DNA from: Eurosta solidaginis
Lineage: Eukaryota > Arthropoda > Insecta > Diptera > Tephritidae
Assembly (NCBI RefSeq): GCF_040869045.1
Contig: NC_090322.1
Location: forward strand, 190,215,477 to 190,279,476
Direction of reading: 5' to 3'
DNA: 64,000 nt
Shown here in pieces: positions 55,396 to 64,000 of this stretch (within the stretch, counting starts at the first letter, position 1; each line of letters begins with the position of its first letter). Under the pieces are notes generated by a model that did not search any database, was not told the origin of the DNA, and worked only from the letters and a program-made list of their open reading frames with translations. The position numbers and the translations under genes are program-made.

Positions 55396-56926
55396 TAGTG
55401 GTGGGTACTGACACTATTTTTTGAGTGTTAACACAGTAGCACAGGCACACTTTGCAGTGTTAACGCATTGTGTTGACACAATTGTGTTATAACTGATTAT
55501 CGATAGTCGATATGAGTGTAGGCACAATATCAGAGCACAGTACTGTGTTACTTACCTCTAACGCCACGTTTGACGTCATATCATCTGATCAAGAGGATAG
55601 TAAGTGCCCCTGTGGACATTGTACAGGTCTACAAGTAGGATATGTAGCAGCACGCACATACACAGCCACGCTCACCTGATAGAATGCTTGTTCTTGTTCG
55701 TTTTTTTTGTGGATGCTATTTGGCACTGTTGTACTTCTTAGGACCAAAAAAAGTTTAGTAGCTGCTATCGAAAACTGCTTAAAATTTTTTTTCTTATATT
55801 ACAAAGAAATATACTTATTTACTTTCAAACGAGCACTTAATTACATCTCTCTTTAATAACCATATATTTTGGACAATTTTAATTAACAAATTGTGATACT
55901 TTATTACCGGGGACGATTGCTAAAACACGACCAAAACCGTCGGGGGAGGTATTAATAGACGCGTTTTGGCCTCGCTTCAAATAATTCGACTACTTTTTCT
56001 CTTCGGACTATTGACAACAGGACAAAACGCGTCTATTCATTTATCTTTCCGATTTTTTGGACGGGTTATTGCAGTCGACCTCGGTTTCAAACTGTTTTTC
56101 GCGGAGAACTTTTGAACGGGTAGAAAAACTTAACTCACGTGTCTGTATTCTTAATACTGAAATAACTACGCGTCCTCAGATACCCCAATTGAAGACTTTT
56201 TTATAATTTTCTGAAGGACCAATATGGGTGCACTTAAAATTTCCTACTAAATTCGTTCAAAAAAATTTACCATCACAGCAACCCATATCTGATATTCCGA
56301 CCCCTTTTTTCTTCCCTGTGTCGCTTTTGACGAAGCAACCCCGGTAATTTTGACACTTCGTTCAGTGTCAAAACTCATGTTCCACGCAGGTTCCACTGGA
56401 TTCCACGCTAGTTTGACACTGACCGAAGTGTCAAACTGCCGTGTGTTAGAAAGGGAAAGAAATTGTTTCCCTCTCATACATATCATACTTGTAAACCTGT
56501 ACAATGCCTGTGGACACTATTTTTTTTATGAAAAAATTAAAATAAAATAAAAATTATGAGAGCGCAGTGAGAATTTTAAAATCTTTTGAAATGTCATTAT
56601 CCTCTCACCGGTTTTATTTTGTAATATTTGTATCATGTGTATAAATATGTTTTGAGTGAAGGGTCATTGGAAAGCAATACAATCAACACACAAGCACAAT
56701 AGACTATGTATGTATGTGCACTTACGATCTGAGTGTCATTCTCTGTGCTATAGAGTGTGTTACTGTGTTATGAGCATTTACCAGTTTGAGCGGCATTGCA
56801 CAGTCAGCTTTGTGCCATCGAGTGTGCCACTGTGTTATAAATTAATCGATAAGTGTGCGTGTGCGTGCCGCACATTACTGAGTGTTAACACAATAACACA
56901 GCACAGTGCTGTGTTACTCAGCCTTA
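55396..56926. mobile_element. hAT-like element (1.53 kb) inside family C
   Basis: GTGTTCTG is duplicated at 55388-55395 and 56927-56934, and the family C sequence is continuous across it (ATAAAGGTGTTCTG then TGCAAAAA). The ends TAGTGGTGGGTACTGACAC and, reversed, TAAGGCTGAGTAACACAGC are only loosely inverted. Both subterminal zones are full of GAGTGTTAACACA and ACAGTACTGTGTTA words. It contains no transposase. A 170-bp palindromic stretch with GTGTCAAA repeats (56300-56465) may be a further small insertion. Confidence 0.8.
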
Positions 56927-57155
56927 GTGTTCTGTGCAAAAAAAAAACTATGGATCGGGTTCCATATTTCGTGGTCATTTTACGGTTTTTTGTAAATAAC
57001 CTTAGACAGTTTTGATTTCCGCTTTTGGATTATTAAAACGGAGGTCGAGACACGTCTTTTGATACCACTTTTGATAAAAATTAGGTGGTGCACCGTCTTG
57101 TTAAACGTTACCAAAATATTCGCGAAGTGTCCTTATAGTTACAACAACAATGAAA

Positions 57156-57496
57156 ACAAATTTAAATTTAAATGCAGCGGTCTCTTGGTAATCGCATAAA
57201 TTTCCGAGAATAGGGAATTCTCTTACCTCTTCTTCAATTTTCATATTAAAAATTACCGAATGCGTCTAATATCTTTTAATAACCGCAATATTTTTGACTT
57301 CGATTTTCGGATTCGCGATCCTGGATACAAAGTGCGTCTTTTGCTACCCCTATTGATTTTTTTGGACGTGGATTAGGAATCATGTCTTCAAATTTGAGAT
57401 CCCAAGAAAATCCCGAAACTTTAATATACATAACCCCGAGATTTCTGGACGGCATATGGCTCGGGATTCCTGGGATTTGATGCCATACTTCCAAAG
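57156..57496. other. Unassigned sequence, family C-like words
   Basis: No gene. GGATTCGCGATCCTGG and TCTTTTGCTACCCC resemble diverged family C sequence. Confidence 0.4.
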
Positions 57497-58463
57497 CAAG
57501 GCGAATTCAGTACCAGGTGGTGTTATCCCATCAGCTGATTGCTTCTTCTTGATAATTTTTCATACAAAGCCTTGTACAACAAAATGTCAGTTAATCGAAA
57601 TATATGACCATTTTCTTTTGACTTGACATTCATCTGCAAGCGCGAATTGATTGAATTCGATTTGCCACCACCTGGTATAGAATCGCTTTGCTTCCAAAGG
57701 CAAATTCATGTAATCATCCAAGGCGAATCCATACCAGGTGGTGCAAAGCGAATTCAACCAATTCGCCGTGCAGAAGAATGTCAAGTCAAACGAAAATTTT
57801 CATTGATTTCGAATAACTGACATATTGTTGTACCAAGGCGAATCCATACCAGGTGGTGGCAAAGCGAATTCAACCAATTCGCCGTGCAGAAGAATGTCAA
57901 GTCAAAAGAAAATTTTCATTGATTTCGATTAACTGGCATATTGTTGTACAAGGCTCTGTATGAAAAATTATCAAGAAGAAGCAATCAGCTGTTGGGATAA
58001 CACCACTGTGAAGTTATCTACTTATAACAAATATACTTGTTATATTTTAAATTTATTCTTATTATATTATTTAAAAATAAAGTTTAAATAAATTATTGAA
58101 AATTATATAGAAAATTATTATTTTCTATAACCACCTCTACTGAATTCGCCTTGTTGTTGTACAAGGCTTTAAGCCGGAGTCATTGGTGCCGTATGTCGTA
58201 TCGCTGTATCCGTATCCCTAACGTAATCAGCTGTTTATCGTTACGACGGTAAACCAAAACCCAATTGGTTGGCTACGATACGGTTACGACCTTAGCGGCA
58301 CCAATAATCGATTGCATTGATTCTCATAAGGTTGGTCGAATCAGCTGTTAAAAGGTTACCGATACGGTTACCAATAAAGCACCAACGTCTCCAGCTTTAT
58401 ATGGAAAATTATAAAGAAGCAATCAGCTGTTGGGATAACACCACCTCTACTGAATTCGCCTTG
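57497..58463. mobile_element. MITE with about 65-bp inverted ends and internal duplications
   Basis: The left end CAAGGCGAATTCAGTACCAG and the reversed right end CAAGGCGAATTCAGTAGAGG continue with GTGGTGTTATCCC and TCAGCTGATTGCTTCTT on both arms. Inside, CAAGGCGAATCCATACCAGG with about 110 following bases is present twice (57720-57830 and 57836-57945). A further inverted arm (57955-58010) repeats the end, so one MITE appears inserted in or fused with another. A 225-bp Harbinger MITE sits at 58172-58396. No target-site duplication is evident. Non-coding. Confidence 0.75.
58172..58396. mobile_element. 225-bp Harbinger-type MITE, copy 2
   Basis: Flanked by TTA (58169-58171 and 58397-58399), with ends AGCCGGAGTCATTGGTGC and, reversed, AGCTGGAGACGTTGGTGC. 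Same length as copy 1 at 925-1149 and in reverse orientation to it. Inserted into the MITE at 57497-58463. Confidence 0.85.
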
Positions 58464-59398
58464 TAATCATCTGTCTCTTTAAAGCGAAGAAAGTAGCAAG
58501 TTGGAACAAGTGCAGTATACGGACAGTGCTGATATAAAAAAACGAAAAGTTGAGATCGATAGGTATTAATAAAAGAAACATAACGATATATTTGTTTTGT
58601 TGGGCAAACAACAACAACAAAAGTTATTAAAGGTCAAAGTTCATAATAAGCTTTTTTTTAATCTAAATTACTTCTAAAGTATTGAACCGATTATCAACGT
58701 CGTTGGATAGGTATTTCCAATACCTTCCGTTTGATGTATATCCTAAGTATATAACTGCAAAGAATTTCCTGAAATAATATAGTTTTTTAAAAAACATATC
58801 AAAATTTTTAAAAACTTAATTTTTTTTAATTTAATTGCTGTATTAAATATATGAAAATATAGTTTGATGGTAGATGGGAAATAATTTAAGCTTTCATTTA
58901 AAATTATATATAATATCCTTAGTCCCATCAATGCAATACCAACTGTCCTGTTCCTGGTATACCAAAACTTAATTTTGGGCAAATTAACAGTAACTCTGCG
59001 CAGAACACCTGGTATTTGTTTCCTTTATGTGCAGAACACCTTCGGCCTTTATTTAAATAACCCTGGGCTACGCTATTCCAGGTCCGGGTGGTTGCCTGAA
59101 CCGTGGCAACATGCCACGGTACGCACTCTTTTGCACGTTTTTAGGTACAGCCTAATAAAATTACCACAACCATGTTTTGAAAATGGCAATACGGCCATAC
59201 TGGCTTTATTTCCATTAGCAATTGGAAATAAGGCCATATGGCTTTATTTCTCAAACTGATTGGAAATAAAGCCGTATGGCGTTATTGCGTATGGCTTTAT
59301 TGCACCCCACCGTCATCCACAGTATTTCTGCGCAGAATACTTTCATTTATACAAAGCCCCTTAAAAAATAAGTATTTATTTTGTAACTTACGTTTAAC
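58464..59398. other. Unassigned sequence with family D repeat
   Basis: No gene. At 59020-59140 is a repeat (AACACCTTCGGCC, AACCCTGGGCTACGC, TCCGGGTGG, then the hairpin CCGTGGCAACATGCCACGG) whose second copy is at 60785-60920. Around 59190-59310 the words GGAAATAAGGCCATATGGC and TATGGCTTTATT repeat several times. Confidence 0.55.
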
Positions 59399-60064
59399 TC
59401 ACGCCGACATATCGACCTCATAATCATCTTCATCTTCATTCTCTACAAGTCGTGGGTTGCATGGGTTGTAAAGGTTCCCAGCCATTTTAAAAAATGTTGT
59501 TAAAGGGTCAATATTAGTAGCCTTGCAATGCCGCAAAAAAATAAATTTTGCCAAATAGCCCCAAAAGAATTGCTTTTTGCTGTGGAATTGGGGCATAAAG
59601 ACCTTGGCATGCCTCCATAACCCTTCGATCGTATTTGTATGCTGGCCAGTTTCGGGGTCTTTAAAGTTGAGCGAGTGGTTCACTTTAAAATGTACATAAC
59701 CCTCATCCTGTAAGCAATCATATGCCTATAAACGATATAAATAAATGTATATTTATAAATGAATGAAATATATAATTATCAAATCAACGAACCTTCCAGA
59801 AATAATCCGACTATGACCACGCCCACTTTTTCGATATCGAAAATTACGAAAAATTTAAAACACAACTATGCTACCGGGTAAAATCCATTCTTTTATGATT
59901 TGCAGCAAAGTATCTTTGTCCCTTTTCTCCACAGGTACCATAAAACATCGGTTAGTTCCCCTCTCCACCCCACCGAACACCCATTGCCCTTCTACACGAT
60001 GACCAAAAATTTTGAAAATCGGTTCGATACTTAAAGAGAAATTTAAATTAAAAAAATGCTTCAT
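59399..60064 (-). pseudogene. Merlin-type (ISXO2-like) transposase remnant
   Basis: Two minus-strand blocks. 59855-60064 has GHRVEGQWVFGGVERGTNRC and PVEKRDKDTLLQIIKEWILP. 59399-59683 has NHSLNFKDPETGQHTNTIEG and LWRHAKVFMPQF, with the Glu of TIEGLW the likely third catalytic residue, and an acidic tail. Just upstream of the second block a segment after TTTATAG encodes AYDCLQDEGYVHFKV, suggesting an intron or a gap. The expected middle (the SDCWK-type second Asp) and the N-terminus (first Asp) are missing. These motifs are those of ISXO2-like DDE enzymes of Merlin transposons. TIRs were not found. Confidence 0.75.
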
Positions 60065-60333
60065 ATGAACTTTGACCCTTAATAACTCCTGTTATTGTCA
60101 TTTGCCCACAAAAAAAATTGTGTAGTTATATTTACCTTGACCATGTCTATCAACCCTCATACTTCTTTTTTGATTTTGGAATTGTCCGTATACTGCACTT
60201 AAGCCATAATTTCAACTGTTAAGTCTAAAGTTATGTTTATATTTACAAAACACAGCATCTTTCGCGATTGTGACGATTTTTGTTTCGGCATAAAAACTCA
60301 CGAATATGAGCAAATTCGGGAAAATTTTAGAAT
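60065..60333. other. Unassigned sequence
   Basis: AT-rich with no gene. It may hold the decayed 5' side of the Merlin-type element. Confidence 0.4.
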
Positions 60334-61112
60334 AGCACCCCCCGAGTTCGGGGTAAAACTTGGTATCAAATGAAGGAGGGAGCTGTCCCAATCACAAATA
60401 TATATATTTTAAAGTGCGCAAACTTATAATTTAAAAGTTATTTGTTGTTAAAGTTTGCAAATTTCTATAGCACTTTAAATTACAATTATACATCTTTCAA
60501 AACCTTAATCCACATACATATCTATATAAATTGGCAACGATAAACTTAAATTGCATTTTTGTATATTTCACATTTCATTTTTGCATTGTTTTTACTTATT
60601 ATAAATGTTTTTATTAAATCAATAGCGCTTTTGTAGCAACATACACATTTATATATATATTTTATTGATGACTTTACAAAGCTGTGCTGCCACAAAAAAA
60701 CAAATATAAATATTACCTTACCACCTTTCAGTTAATAAAGAAAAATAAAAATATATATTTTTACTACTCATTTTGAACAGTTGAACCACCTTTCCGCGTA
60801 GGCGGCCTTCGACCGCTCTTATAAAAAGTAACCCTGGGCTACGCCATACCAAGTCCGGGTGTGTGGTATAACCGTGGCTACCGCCACGGTGATGTCCTTC
60901 TGCGTAGTACAACCTTCTGCTTCACTTGTTCTGTTTTTAAGATGTGGCAGCACATATTTGTAATGTCATAGAATATATATACGTATACACATATAAAAGT
61001 TGTATAGAAATATGCAAACTTTAACAACAAATAACTTTCAAATTATAAGTTTGTGATCGGGAGAACTCCCTCTTTCATTTGATACCAAGTTAACCCCGAA
61101 CTCGGGGGGTGC
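60334..61112. mobile_element. Fold-back type element with about 120-bp inverted ends
   Basis: The left arm starts AGCACCCCCCGAGTTCGGGG (60334) and the reversed right arm starts identically. Both continue CTTGGTATCAAATGA, GAGGGAG and AAAGTTATTTGTTGTTAAAG to about 60475 and down to 60995. The loop contains a family D copy (60785-60920: CCCTGGGCTACGCCATACCA and the hairpin ACCGTGGCTACCGCCACGGT) and a smaller inverted pair, GTGCTGCCACA / TGTGGCAGCAC. No transposase and no clear target-site duplication. Confidence 0.72.
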
Positions 61113-61292
61113 TAAACTAAATCGCTGCCGCAAATGCATTTTGACACGCCCATAATTCCTACAGCATTAAGACACAAACAAAAAATAATAATTTTTTGAG
61201 TGTACCATTATTCACCAATTTCTGGCAGCACTATAATCAATTTTGACAGGTCTACCAAATCGGCTGTTCACCATCTGTTCTCGCGCGAATTC

Positions 61293-61955
61293 TAGAGTTG
61301 TGCTTTTTCGTTCATTTCAGAGATTCGAATCTTTCGTTCATTTTCTGATGAACGAACAAGTTGTTCTTTTTGTTCATCTGTTCTTTTTTTCAAGCAAATT
61401 TGATCACTGCTGCTCGCACCCGCAAAAAAGGCAACAAGGTATAGATGTGGGTGTGTATGCAGCAATGCTTTGTGTACGTATATTTAAATGAGTAATGAAT
61501 AAATAAGTTTATATATGTATATGTATAATTAACTTCAAAAAAAGTTACAAATTTTTGAAGATTCAGGAAATTGAAAGAGTACAGACACAAATTGTACATA
61601 AATATGAACTTTTCAAGTTTAATAAATGTAATAATTAGATTTTTACAAAACATGTTTTTCATAAATAGTCCATACATACATTGTTTTAGCAGTGCCACAC
61701 ACAAAGATGGCCACACATATCTTTAGTGTAAGTGGCATCGTCGACATTCGTGCTCACTGTGAATTTCTGCGTATATATGTATGAATTTACAATGTTCGCG
61801 AACAAGAAGAGAGAAAGAATAACATTAGATAAAACGAACTAAAAGAACAAATGAACTAAAAGAACAAAAAGAACCGAAATCGAAGATCTAGTTCACTTGT
61901 TCAGTTGAGAGACCCGGTCAATTGAACAAGTTCAGAACGAAACGACCCAACTCTA
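61293..61955. mobile_element. Non-autonomous hAT element, copy 2 (663 bp)
   Basis: Same ends as copy 1 (TAGAGTTGTGCTTTTTCGTTC and, reversed, TAGAGTTGGGTCGTTTCGTTC). GCGAATTC is perfectly duplicated (61285-61292 and 61956-61963). It is 44 bp longer than copy 1 through small insertions around 61590-61730; otherwise highly similar and in the same orientation. Confidence 0.94.
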
Positions 61956-62173
61956 GCGAATTCCAATTAACCGGCTTATTCAACAATTCCAATCCAATAA
62001 GAATTTTGCTTATTTATAACGCTTTCTGTTTGTATATTACTGATAAAAATGGGGTCCAATAATTCAGCGAATTCTATAAGGTAAAAAGCAAGCTCTTTAT
62101 GCAAACAATTTAGCAAGGTTTAGTTCATTTATTCGTTAGACTAGAACAAAATGTAGAGAAAGGTACAGATAAT

Positions 62174-62712
62174 ATGGAAATATTAAAAGTTAGTGGGTAT
62201 GAGGCGTTTCGAGCGGCAGTAGAGCGCCTGTCAGAAGGGAATAAACAGATAAACGTATATTTTACTGGTGAAAAGGATGCGACCGGCAAAAGTTGGTGCC
62301 CAGACTGTAATGAAGGTGAGAGACTATTGAGACATCCACACTGCACTTTTTACAATATGTTTCCCTTTATCTTTAAATATCTTTGTGTATAAAGCTGAAC
62401 CATTTGTGCTATCGGCTTTGCAAGAACATGCTGATAAAAAATCAGTCTTTGTTGTTGTTGATGTTGGTCCGCGGGCATTGTAAGTTCATACTGAATTCCA
62501 CACAATTATTGAAGTTATGATTGTCATCTTCATTTTATTTATATTTTTCTTTTAGCTGGAAGAACATGGAAAATCCCTTCCGTAAAGATACAATTGCACC
62601 AATTTCTGTTATACCTTCACTCGTGCGCTGGAAGTCGCCGGCTCGGTTAGACGGGGATCAGTGTGCGAAGCCAGCGTTGCTTGAAATGTTCTTTACGGAA
62701 GATGTAGATTAA
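62174..62712 (+). CDS. TXNDC17: Thioredoxin domain-containing protein 17 (TRP14)-like, three exons
   Basis: Coding exons are 62174-62315, 62395-62479 and 62556-62712 (384 nt, 127 residues), with splice sites GAAG|GTGAG, TATAAAG|CT, CATT|GTAAGT and TTTTAG|C. Phases join as G|CT and TT|C. The protein has the family layout: VNVYFTG-type strand (QINVYFTGEKDATGKSWCPD), the redox motif WCPDC near residues 42-46 (both cysteines present), then KSVFVVVDVGPRA, the WKN.ENPFRKD segment, the cis-Pro-like VIPSLVRW and a C-terminal FFTEDVD. Length matches the usual 120-125. The protein is a cytosolic disulfide reductase fed by thioredoxin reductase (family knowledge). The first exon's ATG has AATATGG context. 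Confidence 0.93.
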
Positions 62713-62843
62713 AAGTACCGGTTGGTTTATTTCTTCGAACGTACGGATTTTAAGTTATATAAAATGTATTAGTTTATAAAAGACAAACTAAAGATAAAAA
62801 TTTTTTATACGAACGTATGTATGTATGGTTATAAATAAATAAT
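62713..62843 (+). other. 3' flank of the TXNDC17-like gene
   Basis: Short AT-rich region. AATAAA-like hexamers occur at about 62834-62842 (ATAAATAAATAATG). The presumed transcript end lies close to a repeat element. Confidence 0.45.
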
Positions 62844-64000
62844 GTACCCGCCAGTCTTTATTCTGCCCAAAAATTATGTTACCTACATTTAAAAAGTGAG
62901 CATCGCATCCTCTCTTTACCCTCTTTCCCATTCTCTTCTACTTTTTCATAAATTTTTCTTCTTTTTCTTATCTATTACTGATCTATTTAACTTCCCCCCA
63001 CTACCACTCTCAGATATGGAATCTCTATACCAAATATTGAATACCTTCTCCTGACCGATGTATCTAGATTTTTTTTTATAAATGAACACGAAACCACGAA
63101 AATACCGTAGGTATATTTCCTTGTGATGTATCTATCCTTCAAGTAAACAGAGGCACTTGTCAAAAAAAAAAATTTTTTTTTGTATCTTTTTACCGATCTC
63201 TTTCTATCTATGCTTTTTCTCCTTCATATGTTGCCTTCGTCATTTTTCGATTTCTCTCTCCTTCTTCCTGTTTGTTTCCCCTCTCTCATTCTATGCCTTA
63301 CTTCCTCTCCTCAAGTCTTTCTCCTACTCTTCAATTGCTTATCATATCCCTTACTTTCCTTTTTCGTACAACTCCCCTCCATTCCCTCCCTTTTCTTTTT
63401 AACCAACGCACCTTCCCACCCAGCAGTTTTTGAAATTATTAATCATATTAAAGTCTTTCGAGTCTCCAGCATGATCAAAATAAGCATATATGCGCTCATT
63501 TTCTGATCAGAAAAGACTCCCTCGTCGGGAGAAAATGGTACCCTACGCGTGACTACACTTGGTGAGCCTCTTTTAACCTATATTTCTAATAAGTATTTAG
63601 TCTTCTTCGAGTAATATTTACCATCATTTATGAGTCTCGTGGGAATAATTTTTAAGTGTGTTTTAAAGCTTTTCTGATTCTTTCTCACGACATTTAAGAG
63701 AATTTGGAATCTTATTTTAATAATTTTTTGTGATCGCTTTACATTTTGTTGTTGCTTTTTCAATAAATCATATTTCACTAATAAGAGGAAGCCGATTTCG
63801 AGTCTACTTTTGATCGCAGAATTGATTAAACAGTTTTTAGTCGTCAAAAGGAGTCGAGAATGTCTCGTTGTGATGATTTATACTTTAATCAATCTTCCAT
63901 ATGCTATGTGGGTTGTTAAAACCCTCATTAACACATTTTATTTCATACCCCTATTGTACAAACACATTCTGGGGCCATTCCTGGTCAATCACCCCTATTC
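62844..64000 (+). repeat. Diverged family E element, copy 3, cut by the window end
   Basis: The head TACCCGCCAGTCTTTATTCT is a degraded form of ACCCGGCAGACGTTGTTCT. A long pyrimidine-rich zone follows (63190-63420; open frames there are composition artefacts). The first tandem unit (ACAAACACATTCTGGGGCCA) appears at 63957 and is cut by the window edge. It also carries a non-family segment (63430-63880) not explained. Confidence 0.5.

Larger units (their letters stand above)
54770..57112. mobile_element. Family C TIR element, outer element of a nest
   Basis: It starts GGTAACGTTTTACAAG and ends, reversed, GGTAACGTTTAACAAG. AAAATATT is duplicated at 54762-54769 and 57113-57120 (8 bp). After the left tip a SINE interrupts; then GGTGCACCAACTAATTTTTA and GGTATCAAAAGACGCGGCTC mirror the right arm for about 90 bp. 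Between the arms are TTTTGATCCCCAAACCGGTG and related words, and a hAT element (55396-56926). No coding capacity. Its superfamily is uncertain; an 8-bp duplication fits hAT or P. Confidence 0.78.
54625..57155 (+). mobile_element. SINE family A copy split by a TIR element
   Basis: The left part (54625-54769) has AACGGCTTAGAAGGTTCAAT, ATCCGGCAGAAGGCCATCAC and GATAACACTCGCC. The right part (57121-57155) finishes with GAAGTGTCCTTATAGTTACA and ACAACAA. Joined across the insertion they give the ordinary SINE 3' hairpin and tail. Confidence 0.75.

Noticed and set aside
63157..63506. Hydrophobic Phe/Leu/Ser-rich open frames that look like membrane proteins
   Set aside because: They derive from a T/C-rich tract of the diverged family E element, with two overlapping frames open at once as expected from composition.

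Overview
The window looks like chromosomal DNA of a higher fly, most likely a tephritid fruit fly. The genus is not fixed by anything I can see. The evidence is short GT-AG introns, insect-type genes, and a dense load of non-LTR retrotransposons, (CAA)n-tailed SINEs, hAT and Harbinger-like elements that resemble repeats of tephritid genomes (recalled from memory, not searched). Only three host genes are well supported.

Host genes. (1) A chromokinesin of the KIF4/Klp3A type on the + strand, 19831-37872. It has seven coding exons and 1205 codons, with a complete motor domain, a long coiled coil and a C-terminal cysteine-rich domain. (2) A follicle cell protein 3C-1-like secreted protein on the - strand, 48845-50172, with three coding exons and 396 codons. 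(3) A thioredoxin domain-containing protein 17 (TXNDC17/TRP14)-like gene on the + strand, 62174-62712, with three exons and 127 codons. All exon joins were worked out by hand from splice sites and reading frame. The Drosophila namesakes of genes 1 and 2 are named after X-chromosome bands 3A and 3C, which fits a conserved Muller element A segment (inference).

Layout. 1-19.5 kb is transposon-rich flank without a clear gene: a LINE fragment, a Harbinger MITE, a hAT element carrying an inserted tandem-repeat element, a hAT MITE, a second tandem-repeat element, a Harbinger-type element split by a 151-bp-period array, and a retroposed trimer of a 422-bp unit. 19.8-38.8 kb is the kinesin gene. Its second intron (11.5 kb) interrupts the motor domain and is almost entirely nested LINEs and SINEs. 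38.9-39.3 kb is a solo LTR. 39.5-48.6 kb is a multi-level nest: an RTE-like LINE holds a Jockey-like LINE, which holds a Ty3/Gypsy element, which in turn holds a TIR transposon and a SINE. 48.8-50.2 kb is the Fcp3C-like gene. 50.5-54.4 kb is an RNase H-bearing LINE with a second LINE inside. 54.6-57.2 kb is another nest (SINE, TIR element, then SINE and hAT). 57.5-61.96 kb holds MITEs, a decayed Merlin-type transposase and another hAT MITE. 62.2-62.7 kb is the TXNDC17-like gene. From 62.8 kb to the end is a diverged tandem-repeat element.

The three genes are unrelated in function (mitotic/meiotic spindle, secreted ovarian or eggshell-associated protein, cytosolic redox), so no joint pathway is proposed. 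The most informative content is the transposon stratigraphy: at least nine insertions have target-site duplications readable by eye, which gives a relative order of events. The most unusual item is what looks like a piece of a C2H2 zinc-finger host gene between the LTRs of the Gypsy element.
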